Below, one piece after another: positions 1 through 7,762 of a stretch of DNA of 64,000 bases. The position numbers were made by a program, and so were the translations under genes. Each line of letters opens with the position of its first letter. Within the stretch, counting starts at the first letter, position 1. The notes under the pieces were generated by a model. It saw nothing but the letters and a program-made list of their open reading frames with translations. It was not told the origin of the DNA and did not search any database. This stretch comes from an uncultured Candidatus Saccharibacteria bacterium. GTDB lineage: Bacteria > Patescibacteriota > Saccharimonadia > Saccharimonadales > Saccharimonadaceae. Location of the stretch: positions 52,740 through 116,739 of the forward strand of contig CALIJG010000029.1 in assembly GCA_938018005.1 (NCBI GenBank), read 5' to 3'.

Positions 1-933
1 CGCACGGTATTCGCCTGGCATCGTCGGCACATCCTGCTGGACACGGGCAATCTCTTCGTCCGTTAGGACAATTGGCGGAATGTCTGGGTCGGGCATGTAG
101 CGATAGTCCTGGGCATCTTCTTTGCTGCGCTGGCTCGTCGTGATGCCTTTGTCGTCGCTCCAGCCACGGGTTTCTTGCACGACACGCTCACCACGCTCAA
201 GCAAAGCTGCCTGACGCGCAAATTCATACTCCACTGCCTTTTCTACACTACGGAAGCTGTTGAGATTCTTCACTTCAGCACGTGTACCAAGCTGATCTGA
301 ACCCTTTGGCGCGATTGAGATATTGACATCAAAGCGCATATTACCATGGTAGAGATCACCATGTGTGACGCCAGCATAGGTCATGAGCTTATGGAGCTCT
401 GCTGCGTAGGCACGAGCCTCGGCTGCTGAGTGAATATCAGGCTGCGAGACGATCTCGATCAGTGGTGTACCCGCCCGGTTGAGGTCAACTAGCGAGTAAC
501 CATCGTGGTGTGTTAGCTTGCCAGCATCTTCCTCCATGTGAGCATGGTCGATCCGGACGCGCGTGGTACTGCCATCATCAAGCGGCACATCCACATAGCC
601 CGCCAAGATAATTGGCTGGTACATTTGGCTCGTCTGGTAGCCTTTCGGTAGGTCTGGATAAAAATAATGTTTACGATCGAAGCGCGAGACACGAGCGATG
701 GGTGCATTGAGTGCCTTGCCGGCCCGAATCGCAAGATCAACCGCGTGGCGATTCAGCACTGGCAGCATGCCTGGCAAACCAAAGTCGATCGGGTGGACTT
801 TGCTATTAGGCTCGGCATCGCGGGCGTCATTGTCTGCTGGGCTGAAAAGCTTTGTGTCTGTCGCCAACTGGACGTGGCATTCGATGCCAATCGTCACCTC
901 ATATTTTTGCAAAACATCGTGAGAAACTGCCAT
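1..933 (-). CDS. gatB: Aspartyl/glutamyl-tRNA(Asn/Gln) amidotransferase subunit B, N-terminal part
   Basis: GatB binds misacylated Glu-tRNA(Gln)/Asp-tRNA(Asn) and, with GatA and GatC, amidates it. Only the first 311 codons lie in the window; the 3' end is beyond base 1. The start (MAVSHDVLQKYEVTIGIECH) carries the family hallmark YEVxIGxECHVQL, followed by the DFGLPGMLPVLN and HYFYPDLPKGYQ blocks of the kinase/transamidase core. The ATG at 933 lies 2 nt after the stop of the preceding HEPN-like gene, whose 3' end holds the GGGAGCG ribosome binding site. It is the distal gene of a gatC-gatA-x-gatB operon. The family call is secure. Confidence 0.96.
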   Translation of the reverse strand, partial: MAVSHDVLQKYEVTIGIECHVQLATDTKLFSPADNDARDAEPNSKVHPIDFGLPGMLPVLNRHAVDLAIRAGKALNAPIARVSRFDRKHYFYPDLPKGYQTSQMYQPIILAGYVDVPLDDGSTTRVRIDHAHMEEDAGKLTHHDGYSLVDLNRAGTPLIEIVSQPDIHSAAEARAYAAELHKLMTYAGVTHGDLYHGNMRFDVNISIAPKGSDQLGTRAEVKNLNSFRSVEKAVEYEFARQAALLERGERVVQETRGWSDDKGITTSQRSKEDAQDYRYMPDPDIPPIVLTDEEIARVQQDVPTMPGEYRA

Positions 934-935
934 AA

Positions 936-1355
936 TTATATCGCTCCCAAATCCTTTAACCCCTGTTTATATGCGGCTAATGCCCGCAAGGCAATCTCGC
1001 GCGAGAGCCGCACATTAGCCTCATGCGCCAGCTTGTTGCGCACCTTGTGAGCACCCCATACGTGGTTACTATTGCTCCATTGTTCGCGAGCCGACTTCAT
1101 GCGCTCACCCATTGTGTCGCCAGCAAAGCCACGTTCGCGGAGGGCAAGATCGAGCAACTTATCTGCCTCGAAGATAGCTAACTGATACGTGCCAATGTTA
1201 GATTTATCAAGACTATTCTCGATGGCAAGCCAGCGTGCTTGGTATTTCTCGGTATTGAGTACTTTGCCACCCTGACGCGTCAGCGCAACAACAGCAGCCA
1301 AGATCGCAGCAATGATAATAATACCCACCAGAAGAATCGTCACACCCCCAGACAT
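936..1355 (-). CDS. Membrane-anchored small protein with HEPN-type RNxxxH motif, inside the gat operon
   Basis: 139 residues. Residues 5-26 form one hydrophobic membrane segment with a short N-terminal exterior. The rest is helical and charged, and carries R106-N107-K-L-A-H111, the RNxxxH pattern of HEPN domains, with a further helix after it. The start ATG overlaps the gatA stop by one base (TAATG) and the stop lies 2 nt before gatB, so the gene is translated as part of the amidotransferase operon. HEPN proteins include ribonucleases and nucleotidyltransferase partners. Whether this one cleaves RNA or only keeps the fold cannot be told from sequence. No specific function is assigned. Confidence 0.85.
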   Translation of the reverse strand: MSGGVTILLVGIIIIAAILAAVVALTRQGGKVLNTEKYQARWLAIENSLDKSNIGTYQLAIFEADKLLDLALRERGFAGDTMGERMKSAREQWSNSNHVWGAHKVRNKLAHEANVRLSREIALRALAAYKQGLKDLGAI

Positions 1356-2764
1356 TAGGCGCTCCTTTCTGTAGCAGCTTGAGCTGCCAGGGCAAGCAAT
1401 GTCGCATCACTCTGCATTGGGCCGATCAACTGCGCACCGATTGGCAAGCCTGCTTGGCTCACCCCAGCCGGCACATTCAGTGCTGGTAGCCCCGCCAGAC
1501 TGGCTGGTACCGTCATGATATCGGCGAGATACATCTTAAGCGGATCGTCGCTGTTTTCACCAAGACCAAAGGCAGGAGTTGGTGCTGTCGGCAAAAGAAG
1601 CATGTCGTATTGCCCAAACAGAGTGTTGAATTCGTTGATGAGCAATGTCCGCGCCTTTTGCGCCTGGAGATAGTACGCATCGAAGTACCCACTACTCAGG
1701 ACATAACTCCCAATCATAATGCGCCGCTTGTTCTCTGGCATAAAGCCTTCGTCGCGGCTCCGGCCATAGAGCTCAGCCAGTGTCTTGACCCCCTCAGCGC
1801 GATGGCCATAGCGTACACCATCGTAGCGCGCCAGGTTGCTTGAGATCTCAGCCGGCACAACGATGTAGTAGATCGCAAGAGCGTGCTGGAGCATCGGCAT
1901 ACTCACTGTCTCGACCGTATGGCCGTGCGATCGCAGCGTATCGGCATACTGGCTGACCGCCTGACGCACCTCCGCATCAACACCATCACCCATTGCTTCG
2001 TTGATAATACCGATTTTCAGCTGTTGCGGCGTCTCTGCCGCAGGCGCGAAGAAGTCGGGCAGCGTCGTCATATCCTTCGGGTCTTGGCCAGCCATGACGC
2101 TCATTACCACAGCAACATCCTCAGCGCTGCGCGCAAAGCAGCCCATCGTATCAGTGCTCGAGGCCATTGCCACGACACCATAGCGGCTCGCTGTGCCGTA
2201 GGTTGGCTTGATACCATACACTCCATTAAAACTGGCAGGCTGACGAATCGAGCCTCCCGTATCTGTTCCTAAGGCAAATGGCACAATATCGAGCGCCGTC
2301 ACCACAGCCGAGCCACCACTGCTGCCGCCAGCGACTTTCGTTTTGTCGACAGCATTGCGCGTAGCGCCAAAGTATGAGTTCTCTGTGCTCCCACCATGCG
2401 CAAAGGCATCGAGGTTGCTCTTGCCAATGCAGATCGCCCCAGCTGCTTCAAGCTTATCTACCACTGTTGCTTGGAGAGGCGTATCAAAGTTCTCAAGCAT
2501 CTTGCTGGCTGCCGTACTCGGCGCACCATACGCAAGATAGTTATCCTTGACGACGAACGGCACACCAGCCAGCACTCCAACGTCCTCACCCCGAGCCAGC
2601 GCCTCATCAATTTCTTGTGCCCGCTGCAATGCCCTCTCCTCTGTCAGGCTCAGCAGAGCATGGTATTCCTTAGCATCTCGCGCCCGCTGTAAAGCCGCTT
2701 GCACCTGGGCAATAGCCGATGTCTGGCCTTGTTTGATCTGAGCAACTCTCTCCGCAATATTCAT
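1355..2764 (-). CDS. gatA: Glutamyl-tRNA(Gln) amidotransferase subunit A
   Basis: 469 residues, normal length for GatA, the amidase subunit that frees ammonia from glutamine for tRNA transamidation. The amidase signature is present: the Lys of PFVVKDN (around residue 73), then GGSSGGSA with the cis-Ser and nucleophilic Ser, then GTDTGGSIRQPA. The C-terminal half has the usual NVPAG and PIGAQLIGP blocks. Its start is one base after the gatC stop, and its own stop shares one base with the next ATG (TAATG). No missing residues were noticed. Confidence 0.97.
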   Translation of the reverse strand: MNIAERVAQIKQGQTSAIAQVQAALQRARDAKEYHALLSLTEERALQRAQEIDEALARGEDVGVLAGVPFVVKDNYLAYGAPSTAASKMLENFDTPLQATVVDKLEAAGAICIGKSNLDAFAHGGSTENSYFGATRNAVDKTKVAGGSSGGSAVVTALDIVPFALGTDTGGSIRQPASFNGVYGIKPTYGTASRYGVVAMASSTDTMGCFARSAEDVAVVMSVMAGQDPKDMTTLPDFFAPAAETPQQLKIGIINEAMGDGVDAEVRQAVSQYADTLRSHGHTVETVSMPMLQHALAIYYIVVPAEISSNLARYDGVRYGHRAEGVKTLAELYGRSRDEGFMPENKRRIMIGSYVLSSGYFDAYYLQAQKARTLLINEFNTLFGQYDMLLLPTAPTPAFGLGENSDDPLKMYLADIMTVPASLAGLPALNVPAGVSQAGLPIGAQLIGPMQSDATLLALAAQAATERSA

Positions 2765-2765
2765 A

Positions 2766-3059
2766 TCACAACACCTTCGGTACTTTCACACACTTATCTG
2801 CCTGCTTAGCCGCTAGCCCTAGTAGCTGCTCGCGCGATACGTCGCCAGCATCTACTGTGTCGGGCCGCCACACATTGGTCAGGCCAGTTACTTGGTAGGT
2901 TGGCTCGACACCAGTCGTGTCGAGGGTGGATAACTGCTCAATGTAATGCAGGATATCCTCGAGGTTTTGGCGCAGCGCGGCAACGTCGGCTGAATCACCA
3001 AGACTAATCGAACTTAATTGTGCAAGGTGCTGCACATCTTCAGTGGTAATATTACTCAT
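2766..3059 (-). CDS. gatC: Glutamyl-tRNA(Gln) amidotransferase subunit C
   Basis: 97 residues starting MSNITTEDVQHLAQLSSISL. It has the two-helix GatC pattern (LxxILxYIEQLxxLDTTGVEPT) and the C-terminal RPD stretch that stabilises GatA-GatB. A longer in-frame start at 3122 exists, but the residues it adds are not GatC-like and it lies upstream of the likely transcription start. The ATG at 3059 is only 9 nt after an extended -10 (TGG-TACAAT), so the mRNA has almost no leader. It is the first gene of the gat operon. Confidence 0.94.
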   Translation of the reverse strand: MSNITTEDVQHLAQLSSISLGDSADVAALRQNLEDILHYIEQLSTLDTTGVEPTYQVTGLTNVWRPDTVDAGDVSREQLLGLAAKQADKCVKVPKVL

Positions 3060-3068
3060 TATGGATAT

Positions 3069-3077
3069 ATTGTACCA
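3069..3077 (-). promoter_or_regulatory. Extended -10 promoter element of the gat operon
   Basis: On the minus strand the bases read TGG-TACAAT, an extended -10. No good -35 is visible. The expected start point falls 2-3 nt before the gatC ATG, giving a near-leaderless transcript. Confidence 0.6.
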
Positions 3078-3165
3078 CATTCGGCGTGTGGAATCGCTAT
3101 ATATCAATGAGCAACGAGTCATGCGTCAGTAAGAAGTATGGGTAGCACAGGGTACAATGCTACTG

Positions 3166-4146
3166 TTAAGCTACTTCCAGCTTATCACCCTTAGCTCGAT
3201 TACAGCACCAACAGAGCGCTCGCAAATTTTGCTCGGTCGTGATACCACCTTTCGACACTGGCACAATATGGTCAACTTCGAGCAAGAGGTGCTTCTCATC
3301 CTGGCGCGAGACATGGCATTTTTGACATTCGTAGTTGTCTCTGCGCAAGATAAACCGCCTAAGCTTCGGTGTCATGAGCTGACGCTGAAACTGCGCAGAT
3401 TTGCGATAGGTTATCTGTTGGCTGAGATATTCTGCCAATTTCTGGAGCTTTTTCTCTGTGAGTGTAATATCGAACGAGTAGTTATTGCGCTTGGCGGGCG
3501 AACTGTACTTAAATGAATATACGAGAAAATAATTCTTTTCAAACTTAGGTAATGTATTCGATCCAAGCTGCTTCATTGTCATTTTCTTGAAAATATAGGC
3601 TCCAGCGTACATTTTGGCATCAATGAAGTCCATAATTTCGTTGTATTCGCTCCGCAGTATTTCCTCGGTCTTTTTGATTGTGTCGTATTTCTGGAGGATT
3701 TGCTCGAGTATTTGCACTGTCTCTTCGTTTATTGTGCGCTGCGCAAAAAAATATTTGACAATATAGCGGTATGGGTCAAGCTGCGCATTTTTATACACCG
3801 TAAGTGTGCTATTTTTCACATGCGCATGCGAGAGCCTCGACTGCTGCTGACGAATAAAGCGCTTTGTTTCGGGCAAAAAGGCATTGAAGTCGTCATATTC
3901 TTGTATTTGCTTGGCAAGCCTCTGCTTGACACTTTGAAACTCTGCCGTTTTGTAATAACCACGCGTCCTCCAAAACACGATGCAATAACAAACGACAAAG
4001 AATATCACTGGCAGGCAGAGCAATACAACGTTGCAGATAGCAAGTCCAATAAGAATCGACCACCGGATAAACTTCGGTCGACGATCAATCGTTGCCAAGA
4101 AATATATCACCTGTTCTGGCAGGGCGTGAGTATCACGTATAGGCAT
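3166..4146 (-). CDS. Membrane-anchored HNH endonuclease
   Basis: 326 residues. Residues 27-60 are two closely spaced hydrophobic stretches, probably a hairpin or one long anchor. A long charged helical region follows, and the C-terminal 60 residues are an HNH domain: CQKC, then LEVDHIVPVSKGG (the DH pair), then N-LRALCWCC as the second zinc half. The nuclease side would sit in the cytoplasm or outside depending on topology, which is not resolved. It stands alone, with its own TATAAT about 10 nt before the ATG. Possible roles are degradation of imported or host DNA, or defence; neither is shown. Confidence 0.82.
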   Translation of the reverse strand: MPIRDTHALPEQVIYFLATIDRRPKFIRWSILIGLAICNVVLLCLPVIFFVVCYCIVFWRTRGYYKTAEFQSVKQRLAKQIQEYDDFNAFLPETKRFIRQQQSRLSHAHVKNSTLTVYKNAQLDPYRYIVKYFFAQRTINEETVQILEQILQKYDTIKKTEEILRSEYNEIMDFIDAKMYAGAYIFKKMTMKQLGSNTLPKFEKNYFLVYSFKYSSPAKRNNYSFDITLTEKKLQKLAEYLSQQITYRKSAQFQRQLMTPKLRRFILRRDNYECQKCHVSRQDEKHLLLEVDHIVPVSKGGITTEQNLRALCWCCNRAKGDKLEVA

Positions 4147-4205
4147 ACTACATCACATTATACACTCTATGCCTGTGTCGATCGTAGGTTTACTCAGCTA
4201 CTGCT

Positions 4206-6179
4206 CTACAACTTACTCTTCACTTCGGCAATCAGATCTCGCAATTCGGCTGCTCGCTCAAACTCAAGATTAGCGCTAGCGAGATTCATTTGGCCAGTCA
4301 GATCTTTGATAAGGCTCTTATATTCGTCCTTAGGGATTTTACGTAGGTCAAGTTTGGGCGCGTCATCCTCTTTTTGCGGGATGATGGAGCGCAGGCCTTC
4401 GTCGATCGCTTTATTAATACCACGCGGTGTAATGCCATGTTCGCGATTGTACGCCTGCTGAATTTCGCGTCGGCGTTTGGTTTCGTCAATCGCTCGGCGC
4501 ATACTATCGGTGATACTATCACCATACATAATTACCCTACCTTCAACGTGGCGAGCCGCCCGGCCAATTGTCTGGATGAGACTGCGCTCGCTACGGAGGA
4601 AGCCTTCTTTATCGGCATCCATAATCGCCACCAAGCTGACCTCTGGCAAATCGATCCCCTCACGCAAGAGGTTGATCCCTACCAGGACATCATACAGGCC
4701 CATGCGCAGATCACGCAGAATGTCGCCGCGCTCGAGCGTGTCGATCTCGCTGTGAATATAAGCTGTCTTGATACCGAGGTCGGTCAGATAGGTAGAGAGA
4801 TCCTCAGCCATCCGCTTAGTGAGCGTTGTCACGAGTACGCGCTGCTGCTGATTGGTACGCTCGCGAATCTCTGCAATCAGGTCGTCTACCTGTCCTTCAG
4901 TTGGGCGAACTATAATTTCTGGGTCGAGCAAACCAGTGGGGCGAATCACCTGCTGAGCAGGAGCGGGGCTGCGCTCTAGCTCATAATCACCAGGGGTAGC
5001 AGAGACGTAAATCACTTGGTTGATGTGCTTATCAAATTCATCAAAGCGCAGTGGGCGATTGTCCAGCGCGCTTGGCAGACGAAAGCCATGCTCCACCAGC
5101 ACTTCTTTGCGAGCGCGGTCACCATTATACATCGCGCGCACTTGGGGGACGGTTACGTGACTCTCGTCGATCAGCATCAAGAAATCGTCAGGAAAGTAAT
5201 CGAGCAAGGTAGCTGGCTGCTCACCCACTTCGCGGTTGGTGAGATAGCGACTATAGTTCTCGATCCCCTTCACGAAGCCAGTCTGCTCGAGCATTTCCAG
5301 GTCGTACTTAGTACGCTGGCTCAAGCGCTGCGCCTCAAGCAGCTTACCGTGCGTCTCAAACCACTGTTCACGCTCCTCGTACTCTTGTCGAATCCGGTCA
5401 ATCGCCTGCTTAATTTTCTCCTTAGGCGTTGCATAGTGGCTACTCGGAAAGATAGTAAACTCCGCTGGCTCATCGAGAATCTCGCCAGTGAGCGGGTTGA
5501 TGTGCGTAATTCGATCCACCTCATCTCCAAAAAATTCCACCCGATAGGCCGTCTCTTGCCCTGCCGGAAAGACATCGACCACATCACCCTTGACGCGAAA
5601 GGCACCGCGTGCAAAATCGATATCATTGCGATGATATTGGATATCCATCAGCTGGCGCAAAAATTTATCCTGAACGCGCCGCTCGCCCTGGCGCACCGTG
5701 ACGGATAGCTCATAATAATCGGCTGGCGAACCTAGGCCATAGATACAGCTGACACTGGCGATAATAATCACATCGCGGCGCGTGAGTAATGCATCAGTCG
5801 CTGCATGGCGGAGGCGGTCGATTTCCTCATTGATGGCTGAATCCTTCTCGATATATGTATCACTGCTGGCAATATATGCTTCTGGCTGATAATAATCAAA
5901 ATAACTGACAAAGTAGTGTACTTCATTGTCTGGAAAGAACTGTTTGAACTCACTAAAGAGCTGCGCCGCGAGCGTCTTGTTATGCGCCAAAACAAGCGTC
6001 GGCACGCCACGCTGAGCGATAATATTTGCCATCGTAAAGGTCTTACCACTACCCGTTGCGCCAAGCAATGTCTGCTCGCGCTGGCCAGCTTCCAAGCCAC
6101 CAAGTAACTGGGCGATCGCCTGTGGCTGATCACCGGTCGGTTGATAGGCAGAACGAAGCTGAAATGGTATGTGTGTCAC
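4206..6179 (-). CDS. uvrB: Excinuclease ABC subunit B
   Basis: 657 residues, full length. UvrB is the helicase-like damage-verification subunit of nucleotide excision repair. Visible: Walker A GATGSGKT near residue 40, the beta-hairpin region YYQPEAYI, the DESH box, the helicase motif [21 protein letters not shown], and a C-terminal UVR domain (residues 620-657) for UvrA/UvrC contact. The start codon is GTG at 6179; an AAGGAG sits unusually close, one base before it, but no better start exists and the N-terminus matches UvrB. uvrA and uvrC are not in this window. Confidence 0.97.
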   Translation of the reverse strand: MTHIPFQLRSAYQPTGDQPQAIAQLLGGLEAGQREQTLLGATGSGKTFTMANIIAQRGVPTLVLAHNKTLAAQLFSEFKQFFPDNEVHYFVSYFDYYQPEAYIASSDTYIEKDSAINEEIDRLRHAATDALLTRRDVIIIASVSCIYGLGSPADYYELSVTVRQGERRVQDKFLRQLMDIQYHRNDIDFARGAFRVKGDVVDVFPAGQETAYRVEFFGDEVDRITHINPLTGEILDEPAEFTIFPSSHYATPKEKIKQAIDRIRQEYEEREQWFETHGKLLEAQRLSQRTKYDLEMLEQTGFVKGIENYSRYLTNREVGEQPATLLDYFPDDFLMLIDESHVTVPQVRAMYNGDRARKEVLVEHGFRLPSALDNRPLRFDEFDKHINQVIYVSATPGDYELERSPAPAQQVIRPTGLLDPEIIVRPTEGQVDDLIAEIRERTNQQQRVLVTTLTKRMAEDLSTYLTDLGIKTAYIHSEIDTLERGDILRDLRMGLYDVLVGINLLREGIDLPEVSLVAIMDADKEGFLRSERSLIQTIGRAARHVEGRVIMYGDSITDSMRRAIDETKRRREIQQAYNREHGITPRGINKAIDEGLRSIIPQKEDDAPKLDLRKIPKDEYKSLIKDLTGQMNLASANLEFERAAELRDLIAEVKSKL

Positions 6180-6206
6180 GCTCCTTAGTGTAGCATAGCG
6201 CGGGCC

Positions 6207-6851
6207 TTAAATCACACTCTGGCGATTCATCTCAGCAAGGAGTTTGTTGTACATTGCTTGCGGGTCTTTAGCGTGGTTGATCGCCCCACCAACGCTAATC
6301 ACGTCAGCACCACCCTGGGCAATATGGAAGACATTATCTACCGTCACGCCACCATCCCAGCCAATCTCGACCCGAGGGTGAATAGCCCGCACTAGCCGGA
6401 TTTTCTCCAGCTGCATCATTCGCGCTTTGCCACCAAACTCACCCAGCTTACCACTGACGATCGACACATAGTCGGCCGTTTCGATATACGACGCCACTGT
6501 CTCGGGTACCGTCGTACGCTGCAGGGCCACACCAGCATGAATACCAGCTTGTTTGATCTGCTGCAAGACAGGGATCAAATCCTCTTTGACTTCGGCATGA
6601 AAAATAATAGTACTGGGCCGCAGCTTGATCAGTTTCTCAACGTACACGCTAGGGCGCGCCACCATAGCGTGAATATCAACCGTCCACGACTGAGGCCACC
6701 ACAGTTGGCCGATCCCTACCGTTTGACGGGGCGCAAATACGCCATCAGAAATATCAATATGAACCCGCTTGGCAAACGGCATAAAATGCTCTACCGCAGC
6801 CTTGTATTCATCAGTTTTTGTACTCAAAATAATTGGTGCTATGACAGCCAT
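6207..6851 (-). CDS. rpe: Ribulose-phosphate 3-epimerase family protein
   Basis: 214 residues from MAVIAPIIL. It is a TIM-barrel protein of the Rpe family, which interconverts ribulose- and xylulose-5-phosphate. The metal-site strand VHIDISDGVF and the phosphate-binding GWDGGV and GGADVISVGGAI loops are present. The usual HLMV motif reads DIHAMV, so the His ligand is kept. The ATG at 6851 is preferred over 6860: it lies 7 nt after a TATAAT with a matching -35, which would start the mRNA at this ATG. A related sugar-phosphate epimerase function cannot be excluded. Confidence 0.85.
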   Translation of the reverse strand: MAVIAPIILSTKTDEYKAAVEHFMPFAKRVHIDISDGVFAPRQTVGIGQLWWPQSWTVDIHAMVARPSVYVEKLIKLRPSTIIFHAEVKEDLIPVLQQIKQAGIHAGVALQRTTVPETVASYIETADYVSIVSGKLGEFGGKARMMQLEKIRLVRAIHPRVEIGWDGGVTVDNVFHIAQGGADVISVGGAINHAKDPQAMYNKLLAEMNRQSVI

Positions 6852-6858
6852 GCAAGAC

Positions 6859-6887
6859 ATTATACGGCGTCTGACGTGTGTTGTAAA
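6859..6887 (-). promoter_or_regulatory. Sigma-70-type promoter giving a leaderless rpe mRNA
   Basis: On the minus strand TTTACA (6882-6887), a 17-base spacer, then TATAAT (6859-6864). The predicted start point is at or next to the ATG at 6851, so no 5' leader and no ribosome binding site is expected. Confidence 0.75.
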
Positions 6888-6927
6888 GACGGCGACGGCG
6901 TTCTTTCACGTTTCTAAGGAGGGAGTG

Positions 6928-7224
6928 TTAGACTGACGTGCGCGAAGAGTGAATATTTGACACTTCCTTAACAGCATTTAAGAAAGTGTCATCAAACTTT
7001 TCCAAACTTTTCGTTGCATCAACTAACGACTCTAACTCATCCAATTCTTGCTGAGATAGTGCACTGCGTTTTTCTGCTAAATAATCGGTCAATCTTGCAC
7101 AAATATATTCGACAGCCACAGCCCATTCACCTGCATCATTATATAGCGTCACTTCTGCTCGGTCAGCTCTTGTTAGGTAAGGGTTTTTATTAGCATAGTC
7201 TCGTATCAATTGGGTTAAGTGCAT
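6928..7224 (-). CDS. Small orphan protein, possibly MafI-type immunity protein
   Basis: 98 residues, no membrane segment, helical throughout. The order of an acidic GEWAVAVEYICARL helix, then LSQQELDELESLVDA, resembles small immunity proteins of the MafI group, which neutralise polymorphic toxins. This is a pattern match from memory at low strength. No toxin gene lies next to it: the neighbours are the epimerase and a pilin. Lower GC than the flanking genes fits an acquired gene. Otherwise unrecognised. Confidence 0.6.
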   Translation of the reverse strand: MHLTQLIRDYANKNPYLTRADRAEVTLYNDAGEWAVAVEYICARLTDYLAEKRSALSQQELDELESLVDATKSLEKFDDTFLNAVKEVSNIHSSRTSV

Positions 7225-7244
7225 AACTACATTATATCATATTT

Positions 7245-7658
7245 TCAAATATTTGCTGGGCAACTCCCTGCCTGCGGCCGTGCCATGCCAGTGGTGGCGT
7301 AGTAGCGAATGTCGGTGAGATGACGGTCGGTGGCTTGGACGCAGAATTTGGTAGCATCGGTGCTCAGCGTAACCTGTACAGCTGTATCGCTTGGCGGACG
7401 GTAACCAACTTGCTCGAGGTTAGTGCTATAGCTTGCACCACTAGCGCTGGCGTTGGCGTGGTGCGTCTTGATCGCCTCAAGTGCACTGGTGGCTGCCGCA
7501 CGCGTTGCGACATCGACTGAGCGCCGCCGATAGCCCGAATACGCCGTCATAGACAGCGTTACGAGTAACCCCAGGATCGCGATGACAATCATCAGTTCCA
7601 TGAGCGTGAAACCCTTCTGGCTCCGCTGCATCCACCATACCGCCCTGCTTTGCCTCAT
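7245..7658 (-). CDS. Type IV prepilin-like protein
   Basis: 137 residues from MRQSRAVWW. A short basic leader ends in QKG, followed by FTLMELMIVIAILGLL, the prepilin peptidase site (G-F) with Glu at +5 and the hydrophobic assembly helix. The globular part has two cysteines near the end (FCVQ and GSCP) that could form the usual C-terminal disulphide. The start at 7658 has GGAGGG at good spacing; the longer frame to 7733 begins inside the promoter. No other pilus genes are adjacent. Patescibacteria use type IV pili for motility and host contact. Confidence 0.9.
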   Translation of the reverse strand: MRQSRAVWWMQRSQKGFTLMELMIVIAILGLLVTLSMTAYSGYRRRSVDVATRAAATSALEAIKTHHANASASGASYSTNLEQVGYRPPSDTAVQVTLSTDATKFCVQATDRHLTDIRYYATTGMARPQAGSCPANI

Positions 7659-7698
7659 TATATTTCTCCCTCCATTAGCATAAGCATATTTAAACATC

Positions 7699-7727
7699 AC
7701 TATAGCAGGTGGAATGGTCAAGGGCAA
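7699..7727 (-). promoter_or_regulatory. Promoter of the pilin gene
   Basis: On the minus strand TTGCCC (7722-7727), 17-base spacer, and an extended -10 TGC-TATAGT (hexamer 7699-7704). The leader of about 35 nt carries the GGAGGG site. Confidence 0.65.
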
Positions 7728-7750
7728 TAGCACTTTTCTTCTTGGCAGTA

Positions 7751-7756
7751 TATACT
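7751..7756 (+). promoter_or_regulatory. -10 element of relA/spoT, leaderless
   Basis: TATACT lies 6 nt before the ATG at 7763, so the mRNA should start at the start codon. No convincing -35 is seen. Confidence 0.6.
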
Positions 7757-7762
7757 AGGTTT

